Assembly (NCBI GenBank): GCA_050951725.1
Contig: JBMNJO010000001.1
Span: 744,001-808,000 of the forward strand
DNA length: 64,000 nucleotides
DNA from: DTU052 sp050951725
GTDB lineage: Bacteria > Bacillota > Syntrophomonadia > Syntrophomonadales > DTU052
Reading direction: 5' to 3'
Shown here: positions 49,012 to 58,022 of the stretch, piece by piece
Numbering within the stretch: position 1 is the first letter of the stretch
Layout of the letters: each line of letters starts with the position of its first letter
Translations under genes and position numbers: made by a program
The notes under the pieces: generated by a model
The model's input: only the letters and a program-made list of their open reading frames with translations
What the model was told of the DNA's origin: nothing
The model's database searches: none

Positions 49012-49739
49012 AACTGGTTCACCACCTCTAGCAATCCAAAGCCTTGGCCGGTTCTAACACCCAGACCATAATCGTACAGAAACTGGAGACTGCTTGGATA
49101 TCCCGATAGCGTGAGTCTACCTTTGATGCTGGTTATTAGCCCGTTATAGTGTCGGCACACACCTTTAGTTAGGTATCGGTGTTCGGTTAGCCTTATTGGA
49201 GTGTAGATAGTATTTGCACTTTGTGTCTGGTACTGGTTCAGAAAACCTAGTTTTGTCTGTAAGTGCTTGTTTATTGCTTCTTCAAGTTCAGCTGGGTTAG
49301 CATTGTTGACGTATTCATCCCTACCTCTTAAAGTGGCATGTCCTATCAGTTCAAACTCAACTTCATCGGATCTAATATTCGTATTAGGCATCAACTGTAT
49401 TTCACCAAGTATTAATCCGAGAACCGTGTTCGTGCCTTTCATAGCAATTGCCATGTTACAGACATCGGTCATTAGGTCGTAAAGGCCGGTGGAAAAGGTC
49501 ATTAACACCGGCGGTTGAACAATAATAACTTCCTTCCGCGAATCAATTGCATGTATCTTGCCAAATTGAATACCAAATACATACGGGCTATACCCCGGTT
49601 TTGATTCTTCAAAGCGTTCATTAAATGGCGACCCATTAAGTAGCATTTTTAACAATGAAATAAAGTGCCGTCGAAAGTCCATGGGTATCAGGATTTTTTC
49701 CTGTGGAACCTCTGGATATAAAGAAATCCTAACTCGCAC
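49008..49739 (-). CDS. cas6: Cas6 crRNA-processing endoribonuclease
   Basis: A 243-residue RAMP protein that cuts pre-crRNA inside each repeat, leaving an 8-nt 5' handle (here AUUUGAAC from the repeat end). The C-terminal glycine-rich loop GLGVRTGQGFGLLEV is the Cas6 hallmark; the N-terminal RVRISLYPEV with an early FRRHFISLL helix also fits. GTG start with a strong GGGAGGTGA site. First gene of the cas operon, and open, so crRNA maturation may still occur despite the cas8 break. Confidence 0.93.
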   Translation of the reverse strand: MRVRISLYPEVPQEKILIPMDFRRHFISLLKMLLNGSPFNERFEESKPGYSPYVFGIQFGKIHAIDSRKEVIIVQPPVLMTFSTGLYDLMTDVCNMAIAMKGTNTVLGLILGEIQLMPNTNIRSDEVEFELIGHATLRGRDEYVNNANPAELEEAINKHLQTKLGFLNQYQTQSANTIYTPIRLTEHRYLTKGVCRHYNGLITSIKGRLTLSGYPSSLQFLYDYGLGVRTGQGFGLLEVVNQL

Positions 49740-50195
49740 TAATACTCACCTCCCTTAATAAACTAAGCTATACTTCAAATATCGCTTGTTTTCTCACGAT
49801 TTCATTTTGTTTACGGACAGCCCATCTCTTGTTTGTTACATCTATGTGTAATTATGGGTGATGGTGAGTACGCTCCGCTAAGCCGCTTGATTTCTTGTAT
49901 TGTGGCCAGTGGGATTCCACACCATCTCCTGGCAGCAACCCTCCCATGTCTTCCTGGGTCTAATGCCCTTAATTCCTTCGTCCTGCCTATCCAAGAGGTG
50001 GAACGTCAGTCATGCTCCTATGCGGGGTCATTGCCCTTATGGTGAAATTCAACCTGACTGTCCCGGCTCCCGTTTTATCGTGATTTTTTGGTTCTTTAAA
50101 CTTTCGTCCATCGCTGCTTTTAAGTGACTGCGGGTAGCCATCTTATGCTGGCAATGACGTAATAACAATCGCTATGGTAAAGACTTCATTGCCTT
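49740..50195 (-). ncRNA. Region upstream of cas6 and 3' flank of IS110, candidate bridge RNA
   Basis: No gene is supported in these 455 bp. The first about 90 bp should carry the cas promoter, but no clear boxes are seen. From about 49830 to the IS110 transposase stop lies a non-coding stretch of about 360 bp. IS110/IS1111 elements carry a long non-coding end that encodes the bridge RNA guiding target choice; a long 3' end with a short 5' end fits the IS1111 arrangement. Identification as a bridge RNA rests only on position and length. Confidence 0.4.
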
Positions 50196-51504
50196 CTAGG
50201 CAGCTACTCTAGCTGACTGCTCCATGTCCCCCAGCATCTTCTCCGGGCTGTAATCAACGCCTTTGGTTAGTATTGCAAAGAAGACTCGGATCAGCTTGCC
50301 GCAGAGTGCGATGATGGACTGCATCTTGTTAAGCGGGTTATTCTCCCGCATCAGGTTTCTTTGGTGAAGTAGCCGAAACTCTTGGTTTTTTCCCAGCATG
50401 GCAATCATGGAAAAGAATAAGCTGTGCCTCAGTCGTCTTCTACCCCTACGGCTGATAGTGGTCTTTCCCTTGTGTTTGCCGGAACTGTTCTCTACCAGAT
50501 TGAGTCCAGCCAGCTTCTGTATTTGTCTAGGATCTTGGAACCTACTGATATCGCCTACTTCGCCGACAAAGGTGGCTGCTGTGATTAGTCCGACCCCTTT
50601 GATATCCAGGAGTTTGTCAGCATTAGGTACTTGCATCAGCAGTTCTTGCATGAGCTGTTCTTGCTTGTCGTATTGCTGACAGTACAGGTCATATTCTGCT
50701 AGCAGGTTTTGCAAACTGGCCTCGGAGGCCACTTTACCGCTGGTTCGGCCTACGCTTCTGCTTGCCGCTTTTACCAGTCTTTCTGCACGTTTTAGACTGG
50801 CGCGCTTCATCTGCTTTCTCCACGTCTCTACAATCTTATCAACACCCATTTCCATGATCTTCTCTGGTGTTGGAAAGCTTCTCAGGGTTATCAATGCCGC
50901 GTTTCTTCTCCAGTCCTTGAAGACTGTTGTGAACTCTGGAAACCGGATGTCAAGCCACCTAACGACCCTATTGTAGATAGAAGTCAATTGCTCCTGCAGC
51001 CGTTCCCGTTCTGATACCGCCTCTCTTAGTTCTTGATAGATGTCGTCGGGTATGTACACTTCCCGATAACGTCCATCTTTCACCAACATGGCGATAGTTT
51101 TCGGGTCTTTACGGTCGTTCTTGGTAGGGCTATTGTCATCCAGTTCTTTGGTTCGCTTGACGTGGAACGGGTTGACTATGGCCAGTTTGTAGCCTTGACG
51201 TTTGAGATGATCCCCTAGCGTAAACCAGTAATGTCCTGTGGGTTCAAAGCCGGCAATGATCTCAGTCTTTTCTTGCTGCTTACATATATCTCGCATCCAC
51301 TGTTCCAAACGTTGAAATCCTTGGTCTGTGTTGCTAAATTTCAGCAGCCTGGCCAGCTCTATCCCTCTGTAATCAAAGGCTCTTGCATAGTGGGTCTCTT
51401 TCCCAATGTCAATTCCAACGACCAGTGTCTCAAATTTGATTTGCGAAATCTTTTGGTTTTGTGTACCTTTCATATAGGGACGCCTCCTCAATCTCTTGTT
51501 TTGT
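49824..51504 (-). mobile_element. IS110-family element, boundaries tentative
   Basis: The transposase gene is certain; the ends are not, because IS110 elements lack clear inverted repeats. A near-identical direct motif, ATCTCTTGTTTGT at 49824 and ATCTCTTGTTTTGT at 51491, brackets the gene plus its 3' non-coding region and could mark the two junctions. The element would then be about 1.67 kb and would end only about 90 bp upstream of cas6. Confidence 0.5.
50196..51473 (-). CDS. IS110-family transposase (DEDD recombinase)
   Basis: About 425 residues from ATG 51473, which has GGAGG upstream (frame open to 51527). N-terminal RuvC-like DEDD domain: Asp in VVGIDIGKETH, Glu in IAGFEPTGHYW, and Asp pair in KNDRKDPKTIAML. 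C-terminal Transposase_20 domain with DIKGVGLITAATFVGEVGD and ENSSGKHKGKTTISRRG, which holds the catalytic serine region. The enzyme recombines element and target, guided by a bridge RNA in characterised members. Intact. Confidence 0.94.
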   Translation of the reverse strand: MKGTQNQKISQIKFETLVVGIDIGKETHYARAFDYRGIELARLLKFSNTDQGFQRLEQWMRDICKQQEKTEIIAGFEPTGHYWFTLGDHLKRQGYKLAIVNPFHVKRTKELDDNSPTKNDRKDPKTIAMLVKDGRYREVYIPDDIYQELREAVSERERLQEQLTSIYNRVVRWLDIRFPEFTTVFKDWRRNAALITLRSFPTPEKIMEMGVDKIVETWRKQMKRASLKRAERLVKAASRSVGRTSGKVASEASLQNLLAEYDLYCQQYDKQEQLMQELLMQVPNADKLLDIKGVGLITAATFVGEVGDISRFQDPRQIQKLAGLNLVENSSGKHKGKTTISRRGRRRLRHSLFFSMIAMLGKNQEFRLLHQRNLMRENNPLNKMQSIIALCGKLIRVFFAILTKGVDYSPEKMLGDMEQSARVAA

Positions 51505-52109
51505 GCCTTTCTGTTGCTGATCAGCACAATTCAATTGTATTGATGGGCGTCTCTTTTTTCAAAGATCGTTCTTAAGCATTACAGGAATGCTCCTTTCAAT
51601 CCAGCGGATATCGTTCCATGCTTTTACCCAATCTTTAACAAAAGCCACTAAATTGCTGCTCATTTAGGTGCATTTTTTGCAATTGATTCTCACCGCTTTG
51701 GAAATCATCGTTTATTTCTTTCTTACATGGATCCCGATCAATACCGAAAATATCTCCCCTTTCCATTTTTACTGAAGGCTTGGGAACGTCTTTTAATTCG
51801 AATAACTCATCAATGCATAATCTGCCAATATTTTTCAGTTGCCGGATGCTTCGACACTTTTGTGGTTCTTTCCTTCTGATAATATTCGACAACGATTGCT
51901 CAGCAACGATCAGCCTTCCGATAAAGAGATCTTATCGGAGGACAATGACAGCATAGTGTCAGTCAGAAATGATTCTCTAAATAATTAACTCAGTCGATAG
52001 GTATTCAGGAGAGTATTTGTTGCAGCCAAAGATTTCAGTATTATAACTGATTTAGGGCGTTGGTAATCAGATTTGATCGAAATGCACAGGATGAGCCGGG
52101 GTATAGTAA
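51505..52109. other. Intergenic region without a supported gene
   Basis: About 600 bp between IS110 and the HD-GYP gene. It contains the palindrome TGCTGATCAGCA near 51515 and an 85-codon minus-strand frame (51635-51892) with no recognisable motif and no good ribosome site. It may be the remains of an older gene or part of the IS110 target region. I see no promoter or terminator worth naming. Confidence 0.4.
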
Positions 52110-53159
52110 TTAAATCCTAACAAAATCCTCAATCCAAACATCCCGGCGCAATTCCAGGTTGATGAAGTCGCTGTCGGCCTTGACCAGTGGCCGGGTGGGT
52201 TCTGATTTGTTGGGGAGAATGACTTCGGCTATCTGGCCTGTGTTCAATATCACCCTTTGTCCGGGAGACATGTCCAGGATGTAGTTCACGAAGAGTAGAA
52301 CGATCCTGGCATCGAGTTTCCCTTTAAAAGCATCAGACATAAGCTCCTCGGCAGCGACGAAAACTGATAAGGGCTTGCGGTAAACCCGCTCCGAGGTCAT
52401 GGCGTCAAAGGAGTCGGCTATGGCAAGTATCCTGGAAAACAGGTGGATTTTTTCAGATGGTGAGTTAAGCGGATATCCACCGCTATCTAACCTTTCATGG
52501 TGCTGCAGCACTGCCAGCTGAATCTCGCGCTCAACATCTCCTCCCGATTTCAGGATCTCGTACCCATAGCGGGGGTGTCTCTTCATTTGTTCCCACTCCA
52601 AATAATTCAAGGCACCGGGCTTGTTAAGTACTGTATCGGGGATTCTGACCTTACCGATATCATGCATCATGCCGGCCATGCCTACCTGCTTGGCGATCTT
52701 TTGGGGAAGTCTAAGGAGTTGGCAGATCTTAACACCAAAGGCACCAACGGCGATGGAATGCTGCATGGTGTATTCATCCTTTCTCCTCAATGCCCACAAC
52801 TGGGTAAACATACTGCTGGCATGAAGAACTTCGGGATACAAGATGTTAACGGCCTCCTCCAAATCACCACGTTCAATAGGCCGGCCGGACCGCACCTGAT
52901 CGATCATATCGCCGACAATGATCTGTCCAACCAGAAAAGCCCGGTGCAGATTAGAACCGGGTTTTTTTCTCACAGAAGCGCGGGGCGATTCTTCCTTGCC
53001 TTCAACGTAAACCTCGGTAATACCCGAGGCAATGAGTTTATTGACCATATCTGGCTTTATAACAGTCCCTTTGAGGAGGAGCAATTGTCCTTGAAGAGTA
53101 AAGACGTCTTGGCCCAGGACTGCCCATAGTGGTAGATCATTGATGTTTTTTTTAATCAC
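52110..53159 (-). CDS. HD-GYP domain c-di-GMP phosphodiesterase-like protein
   Basis: A 349-residue cytoplasmic protein. An N-terminal part of about 110 residues (LQGQLLLLKGTVIKPDMVNKL, in part) comes before an HD-GYP domain: QHSIAVGAFGVKI, GMMHDIGKVRIPD, HPRYGYEIL and QHHERLDSGGYPLN, then DSFDAMTSERVYRK. The HD and HHE ligands are present, but the part after GYP (NSPSEKIHL) departs from the usual GLxGxxIP, so activity is likely but not sure. It starts with GTG at 53159. A TATAAT box and an inverted repeat lie 80-110 bp upstream. It is the third c-di-GMP type protein in this window. Confidence 0.88.
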   Translation of the reverse strand: MIKKNINDLPLWAVLGQDVFTLQGQLLLLKGTVIKPDMVNKLIASGITEVYVEGKEESPRASVRKKPGSNLHRAFLVGQIIVGDMIDQVRSGRPIERGDLEEAVNILYPEVLHASSMFTQLWALRRKDEYTMQHSIAVGAFGVKICQLLRLPQKIAKQVGMAGMMHDIGKVRIPDTVLNKPGALNYLEWEQMKRHPRYGYEILKSGGDVEREIQLAVLQHHERLDSGGYPLNSPSEKIHLFSRILAIADSFDAMTSERVYRKPLSVFVAAEELMSDAFKGKLDARIVLLFVNYILDMSPGQRVILNTGQIAEVILPNKSEPTRPLVKADSDFINLELRRDVWIEDFVRI

Positions 53160-53239
53160 GGATCCGGCCTTCTTCTATCCTGCCTGGAGCTTAATTCCAG
53201 GAGCACACGCACCACCAGTCTTCACAGGCTATAATATCC

Positions 53240-53272
53240 ATTATAGCGGAAATCGATAGAAATCAGTCGATT
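53240..53272 (-). promoter_or_regulatory. Probable promoter and inverted repeat ahead of the HD-GYP gene
   Basis: On the minus strand a perfect TATAAT (53240-53245) lies about 80 bp upstream of the start, with only a weak -35 (TCGACT, 19 bp away). Just upstream, AATCGA and TCGATT (53251-53256 and 53267-53272) form an inverted repeat that could bind a regulator. The leader RNA has a small hairpin, CCTGGA/TCCAGG. Confidence 0.5.
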
Positions 53273-53324
53273 CGGATATGTTAGAATCAGTTAATTTCCA
53301 TCGATGTGTCTGGGATATATGTCC

Positions 53325-53358
53325 TAAAAAAATGAATTCCACATTTTTATGTGGATTC
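53325..53358 (-). terminator. Intrinsic terminator of the ABC export/TetR operon
   Basis: Minus-strand hairpin with stem CCACAT/ATGTGG (53339-53354, extended by flanking AT pairs) followed by seven T. It lies about 100 bp past the TetR gene stop and just before the HD-GYP promoter. Confidence 0.8.
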
Positions 53359-53460
53359 CTGCCTATTGATTTACATATTATCCTGCAAATTGGTATCTGG
53401 AGAAGCCTTCATTTCTGGAGGGCGAAATGAGATTGTACATAAAGCGGAGTTAGATCAGTT

Positions 53461-54036
53461 TCACTCTGCGGAACTTTCCTGGCCAATTATGGCTATCATG
53501 ATGCGGCTGAGCTGACTGATGGTCTCTTCAAAGGTCAAGCCATTTCTCAAAATAAAGTCCGGGTTTGCTACCGTCTGAATTACTGTCAGAATGATGGCAG
53601 ACAGTATCCGCGGGTCGGTTTCCTGAACAATCCGGGAATCGCCCCGCTGCCGGATAACTTCTATCAAGAACTTGAGCTTGCTGAGCCTGAATTCATCTAT
53701 CTTTTTCCACAGTTGGGGATAACGATGCTGGAGGTCACTAAGACCAGGCAACCCCAGTACGAAACTGCCATTTTCCATCAGCCGTTTTATAAGAGCGGGC
53801 AGGATACTTTCCGGTTTCATCCCGCTATTGACCATCTCCATCAATTCCCGTTCCATGGTCACCATAAAATCATCCAATGTGGCTTCAATGATCTGGTCTT
53901 TACTATCGAAATAGCGATAGATTGTGCGCTTGCTTACCCCGGCTTGGGCGGCAATATCGTCAATGGTCGTATTGTAAAACCCCCGGGTGGCGCTTAGCTC
54001 CCGGCAGGCCAGGATTATTCTTTCACGAATCCCCAT
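53461..54036 (-). CDS. TetR/AcrR-family transcriptional regulator
   Basis: A 191-residue repressor. The N-terminal HTH is textbook: TTIDDIAAQAGVSKRTIYRYF, read in part, followed by SKDQIIEATLDDFM. The C-terminal 130 residues are the ligand-binding helical domain. It is the last gene of the export operon, 21 bp after the permease, and probably represses it. The palindrome overlapping the operon promoter at 58031-58070 is the likely operator. The inducer is presumably a substrate of the pump. Confidence 0.92.
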   Translation of the reverse strand: MGIRERIILACRELSATRGFYNTTIDDIAAQAGVSKRTIYRYFDSKDQIIEATLDDFMVTMERELMEMVNSGMKPESILPALIKRLMENGSFVLGLPGLSDLQHRYPQLWKKIDEFRLSKLKFLIEVIRQRGDSRIVQETDPRILSAIILTVIQTVANPDFILRNGLTFEETISQLSRIMIAIIGQESSAE

Positions 54037-54057
54037 GCTTCTCTCTTTCCTGTTTTT

Positions 54058-55167
54058 TTATGCGATCTTCTTGGTAAATCTCAACGTTGCTATAGTGATA
54101 AAGATTACCGAAAACACCAGCAATGCTACAACCTGTCCTGCGAGGTACTCGACTCCGACCCCTTTCAGGATTATGCCTCTTATGATGTCAAGGTAATAGG
54201 TTAATGGTATGACATCACTGATATAATATATGATCTTGGGCATAGCGGCCCGGGGGAACATGAAGCCGGACAGGAGTATGCTGGGCAGCATTACGAAAAA
54301 GGACATCTGAAACGCCTGCATCTGGGTGCGGGCGATATTGGAGATCATGAGTCCGAGTCCCAGGGAAGCCGTGATGAAAAAGAGGGTAAGCCCGTAAAGC
54401 TGAACCAGACTTCCCTTGATAGGAACCTTAAAGATAAGGACCGCCACCAGCAGAGCGACAGTAATTTGCAGGTAACCCAGAACAATATAGGGCACGATTT
54501 TGCCGATCATCAATTCCAGGGACTTTATGGGGGTAACAATCAGCTGTTCGAGAGTGCCTCTTTCCCTTTCGCGCACAATGGCCACTGCGGTGAGGATCAC
54601 CATGGTCATGGTGACGATTATCCCCAGGATGGCCGGGACCATGTAATAAGCAGTAATCCCGTCAGGGTTATACCAGGGCCGTACTCTGATATCGTACGGC
54701 GCTTGCGAAAGCCCAACCTTCTGAAACAGCATCTCCTGTGATTTCAGCAGTCCAATGGAGTTGGCAATGGCGATGGCCTGGTTGGATACCATACTGTCAC
54801 TGGCATCAACAATTACCTGCACCGGCGATGGTTGGGCTCTTTTCAAGGTCTGGGCAAAATCAGGAGGGAAGATGATACCTACCTTGGCTTGACCGCTGTC
54901 AATCATCTCCGTAACCTCGTCGTAACTCCCAGCGGCTCCTATTACATCAAAATACCCGGAGGCGGAAAACGCCTGCTGAAGGTCGCGGCTCTCATAGGAC
55001 AGCGACTGGTCAAAGACCACGGTTTGGATATGCTTGACCTCGGTCTGTATCGCATACCCAAACAGAAGCAACTGCACCAGTGGCATCATGAAGATCAGGG
55101 CCAGCGTCATTCGGTCACGGCGCATCTGTATGAACTCTTTGGTTAGTACTGCCAGTATCCGGCTAAT
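54058..55167 (-). CDS. ABC-2 type export permease
   Basis: About 369 residues. One N-terminal membrane segment (LALIFMMPLVQLLLFGYAI), a large extracytoplasmic loop (about 45-175) and five C-terminal membrane helices, as in YbhS/YbhR and DrrB relatives. The region RERERGTLEQLIVTPIKSLELMIGK (in part) is the conserved ABC-2 coupling loop. The start is unclear: the frame is open to 55317, but homology begins at RILAVLTKEFIQMRRDR. Candidate starts are ATT 55167, overlapping the ATPase stop, or ATG 55215 inside the ATPase gene. I give the former. Only one permease is present, so it would work as a homodimer. Confidence 0.88.
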   Translation of the reverse strand: MSRILAVLTKEFIQMRRDRMTLALIFMMPLVQLLLFGYAIQTEVKHIQTVVFDQSLSYESRDLQQAFSASGYFDVIGAAGSYDEVTEMIDSGQAKVGIIFPPDFAQTLKRAQPSPVQVIVDASDSMVSNQAIAIANSIGLLKSQEMLFQKVGLSQAPYDIRVRPWYNPDGITAYYMVPAILGIIVTMTMVILTAVAIVRERERGTLEQLIVTPIKSLELMIGKIVPYIVLGYLQITVALLVAVLIFKVPIKGSLVQLYGLTLFFITASLGLGLMISNIARTQMQAFQMSFFVMLPSILLSGFMFPRAAMPKIIYYISDVIPLTYYLDIIRGIILKGVGVEYLAGQVVALLVFSVIFITIATLRFTKKIA

Positions 55168-55168
55168 C

Positions 55169-56086
55169 TTACCGCACCTTCTTTCCTTTGGTTTTGGCCA
55201 GAGCGATAAACACATCCTCCAGGCTGGGAGTAATGGTCCGTGGTTCAGCCCCCACGAACCGGGCCAATTCCCCGATATGCTCCGGTCGCTCCAGGAGGAC
55301 ATGCAGCAGTGGTCCATGTAGACTGCACTCTTTTACATAAGGTAGATTCTCAATCGAGGCGATTTTTTCAATCGCCCCCGGCATCTCCAGTTCCACCAGG
55401 AAGCCCTGCAGGGTGGAGGACTTCAAATTCTGCGGGGTATCAAAAGCTATGAGCTCCCCCTGCGAAATAAATGCTATCCGGCTGCAGCGCTCGGCCTCAT
55501 CCATGAAATGGGTGGTTACGATCACTGTGGTTCCCTCATTGGCGAGCTGCTGAATGATGTTAAAAAACGAACGACGGCTGGTGGGACTGACCCCGCTGGT
55601 GGGCTCATCCAGAAACACCACGGAGGGACGGCTGATCAGGGCACATCCCAGGGCCAGCCTCTGCCGCCAACCGCTGCTGAGATTGGCCACCATCCGGTTC
55701 TCGCTACCCTCCAGCCCGGACAGGGCAAGCATCTCATTGATACGTCGCTTCGTTTCATGGCGGGATATTCCGTACAGCCCCGCGTAAAACGCAAGGTTCT
55801 CCCGAGCAGTCAGGTCCTCATAGAGGCTGAATTTCTGGGACATATAACCGATGCGGCGTTTGATCTGTTCACTCTGCTTCCGGAGGTCGTAGCCCAGGAC
55901 TGACCCATTCCCCGATGAGGGCGTCAGTATCCCGCAGAGCATCCTGACCAGGGTGGACTTCCCCGCTCCATTGGGCCCCAAAAAGCCACAGACCTCACCG
56001 GGCTCAATAGTCAGGCTGACCCTGTCAACAGCAACAAACTCCCCGAATACCCGGGTCAATTCATGAGTTTCAATCGCCGGTTTCAT
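55169..56086 (-). CDS. ABC transporter ATP-binding protein (second)
   Basis: A 305-residue ATPase: Walker A GPNGAGKSTLV, signature NLSSGWRQRL (LSSGW instead of LSGGQ), Walker B VVFLDEPTSGV, then the H-loop VTTHFMDEAERC. It overlaps the preceding ATPase stop by 4 bp. In E. coli the pair corresponds to the two halves of the fused YbhF; here the two are separate proteins. The C-terminal about 80 residues form the regulatory DUF4162-like extension. Powers export with the permease downstream. Confidence 0.93.
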   Translation of the reverse strand: MKPAIETHELTRVFGEFVAVDRVSLTIEPGEVCGFLGPNGAGKSTLVRMLCGILTPSSGNGSVLGYDLRKQSEQIKRRIGYMSQKFSLYEDLTARENLAFYAGLYGISRHETKRRINEMLALSGLEGSENRMVANLSSGWRQRLALGCALISRPSVVFLDEPTSGVSPTSRRSFFNIIQQLANEGTTVIVTTHFMDEAERCSRIAFISQGELIAFDTPQNLKSSTLQGFLVELEMPGAIEKIASIENLPYVKECSLHGPLLHVLLERPEHIGELARFVGAEPRTITPSLEDVFIALAKTKGKKVR

Positions 56087-56997
56087 GATTTCACCCCGTT
56101 ATCCATTCCGGTCAAGACTACAAACACATCCTCCATCGAAGGCGAAACCTCCTGGAGCTTATTCAGCCGGATCTGATGTCCGGTCAGAAATTCCTGGATA
56201 CTACGGGTGGCAGCAGGTACATCCTTGACTGCGATGCGATAGCGGTCACCATAAAAGGAACAGTCCATTACCTCGCTTAACCCGCGGAATACATACGGAT
56301 CCCTGGTATCGGCCCATACTTCCAGCAGGCGGTAATTTAGTCCCCTTTTCAGTTCCCACGGGGAATTGACCGCCACCACCTTTCCCTCGTTCATGATCGC
56401 CACCCGGTGGCAGAGTTCGGCCTCATCCATATAAGGGGTGGATACCATCACGGTAACCCCTTCCCGGTTCAACCGGTAGAGTATCTTCCAGAACTCCTTG
56501 CGGGACTCAGGGTCGACCCCATAGGTGGGTTCGTCGAGCACCAGGAGTTCTGGCCTGGTAATCAATGCACAGGTCAAGGCCAGTTTCTGTTTCATCCCGC
56601 CCGAGAGGTTGTCGGCCAGACGGTCGGTAAAGTCCTGCATGTTAGTTATAGAGAGAATCTCCTCCGCCCGTTTCCTGATGGTGGCCTTCTTTAGACTGTA
56701 GAGTCCTCCGAAGAAGTTGATGTTCTCCATGACCGTAAGGTCGCCGTAGAGGCTGAAACGCTGGGGCATATAGCCCAGGCGGGAGCGTTCACGATCGGAA
56801 GGACTTTCTTGTCCGAAGAGGATTACCTGGCCCTGATTCGGTTCAATCAGACCACAGATCATGCGCAGCAGCGTGGTCTTGCCTGCTCCGTCGGGCCCAA
56901 CTACCCCAAATATCTCATTCCGGTTAACCTTGAGTTCAACCTGGTTAACAGCTGTTATTGTTCCAAACGACTTGGTTAACTTGTGAACATGAATCAT
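56083..56997 (-). CDS. ABC transporter ATP-binding protein (first)
   Basis: A 304-residue ATPase: Walker A GPDGAGKTTLL, signature NLSGGMKQKL, Walker B LLVLDEPTYGV, and STPYMDEAELC where the H-loop His is replaced by Pro-Tyr. Loss of the switch His suggests a degenerate catalytic site, so the two ATPases may form an asymmetric pair. It starts 2 bp after the HlyD gene stop and overlaps the next ATPase by 4 bp. Confidence 0.93.
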   Translation of the reverse strand: MIHVHKLTKSFGTITAVNQVELKVNRNEIFGVVGPDGAGKTTLLRMICGLIEPNQGQVILFGQESPSDRERSRLGYMPQRFSLYGDLTVMENINFFGGLYSLKKATIRKRAEEILSITNMQDFTDRLADNLSGGMKQKLALTCALITRPELLVLDEPTYGVDPESRKEFWKILYRLNREGVTVMVSTPYMDEAELCHRVAIMNEGKVVAVNSPWELKRGLNYRLLEVWADTRDPYVFRGLSEVMDCSFYGDRYRIAVKDVPAATRSIQEFLTGHQIRLNKLQEVSPSMEDVFVVLTGMDNGVKS

Positions 56998-56999
56998 AA

Positions 57000-57992
57000 T
57001 TACCCTTCCCTGGTAATGGTCACATCAGCGGGCATCCCTGGCTTGAGCATTCCATCCGCGTCATCTACGCGGATCTTCACCCCGAAGACCACGTTGGTCC
57101 GTTCCTTTTTGGTCTGTATGGTCTTGGGAGTGAATTCACCCTTGGAAGCTATTTCACTCACGGTGCCCGTAAAAGTTCGGGAATCCCCACTCACTGTAAA
57201 CTTCACCTTCTGGTTCAGTTTTACCGCCGGTAGATCATCGGTGGGGATGTAGACCTTAATCCACAGGTTTTGAAGATCAGCAACTGTCAGCACCGAGGCA
57301 CCCGGCATGACGTATTCTCCCGGTTCATAGTTCTTTTGGACAACAGTACCAGTCATGGGGCACCTGATCTGCAGGTCCGAAATCATGGCCTCGGTAGCCT
57401 TAAGCACTGCACGACTCCGCTCCACTTCCGCCTGAGCTGCAGCAATCACCTCGGGGCGATTACCGGATTGCAGCATGCTGAGCTTTGCCTCGGCTGCCTT
57501 GAGCTTGTTTTGGTCAATCTCAGCAGCCAACCGGTAGCGCTCCAGTTCTTCCTGGGAAATGCCTCCTTCTGCGAACAGGACTTCCCGGTTCTTGAGATCG
57601 TCAGCAGATTTTTGGGCGGTAGCCTGGGCGACAGCCAGATTGGCCTCGGCCTCGGATATCTCCTGTTCACGGAAGCCTGACCTGAGATCCGCCAGCTGGG
57701 CCTCCGCTTTCATGAGGGCCATGGCATCCCGTTCCCGTTGCGCCAAGAGATCGCTGCGTGAGATCTCCGCCGCTACCTGGCCTTCTTGCAGCTCGTAACC
57801 CTCCTGGGCGGCGATACTTTTTATGACCCCGGCCACCGGAGCATTCAGATCGACTATAGTAGCTTCAATGGTCCCCGAGGCCTGGATGTCCTGGGTTTTC
57901 TGAGAAAAATAGGTCTGGTATGCATAGTAGGAGCCGATCCCTAAACATAGAACCACCGCCAGGATCAAGGCCCGCTTGGCCTTAGACATCGA
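57000..57992 (-). CDS. HlyD-family membrane fusion/adaptor protein
   Basis: About 330 residues. One N-terminal membrane anchor (RALILAVVLCLGIGSYYAY), a biotinyl-lipoyl-like half (VAGVIKSIAAQEGYELQEGQ, in part), a long alpha-helical hairpin rich in Ala/Glu (about 70-190), then the second lipoyl half and beta-barrel (VVQKNYEPGEYVMPGASVL, in part). It matches YbhG-type adaptors of ABC-2 exporters. In a monoderm it would act as an extracellular extension; in a diderm firmicute it could reach the periplasm. ATG 57992 is preferred for its GGGGAGGG site; the frame is open to 58004. First gene of the operon. Confidence 0.9.
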   Translation of the reverse strand, partial: SMSKAKRALILAVVLCLGIGSYYAYQTYFSQKTQDIQASGTIEATIVDLNAPVAGVIKSIAAQEGYELQEGQVAAEISRSDLLAQRERDAMALMKAEAQLADLRSGFREQEISEAEANLAVAQATAQKSADDLKNREVLFAEGGISQEELERYRLAAEIDQNKLKAAEAKLSMLQSGNRPEVIAAAQAEVERSRAVLKATEAMISDLQIRCPMTGTVVQKNYEPGEYVMPGASVLTVADLQNLWIKVYIPTDDLPAVKLNQKVKFTVSGDSRTFTGTVSEIASKGEFTPKTIQTKKERTNVVFGVKIRVDDADGMLKPGMPADVTITREG

Positions 57993-58022
57993 ATCCCTCC
58001 CCAACGTCGCTCTTTTTAATAA

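Noticed and set aside
51635..51892. 85-codon minus-strand ORF
   Set aside because: No ribosome site, no motif, composition not clearly coding; may be a remnant but not supportable as a gene.
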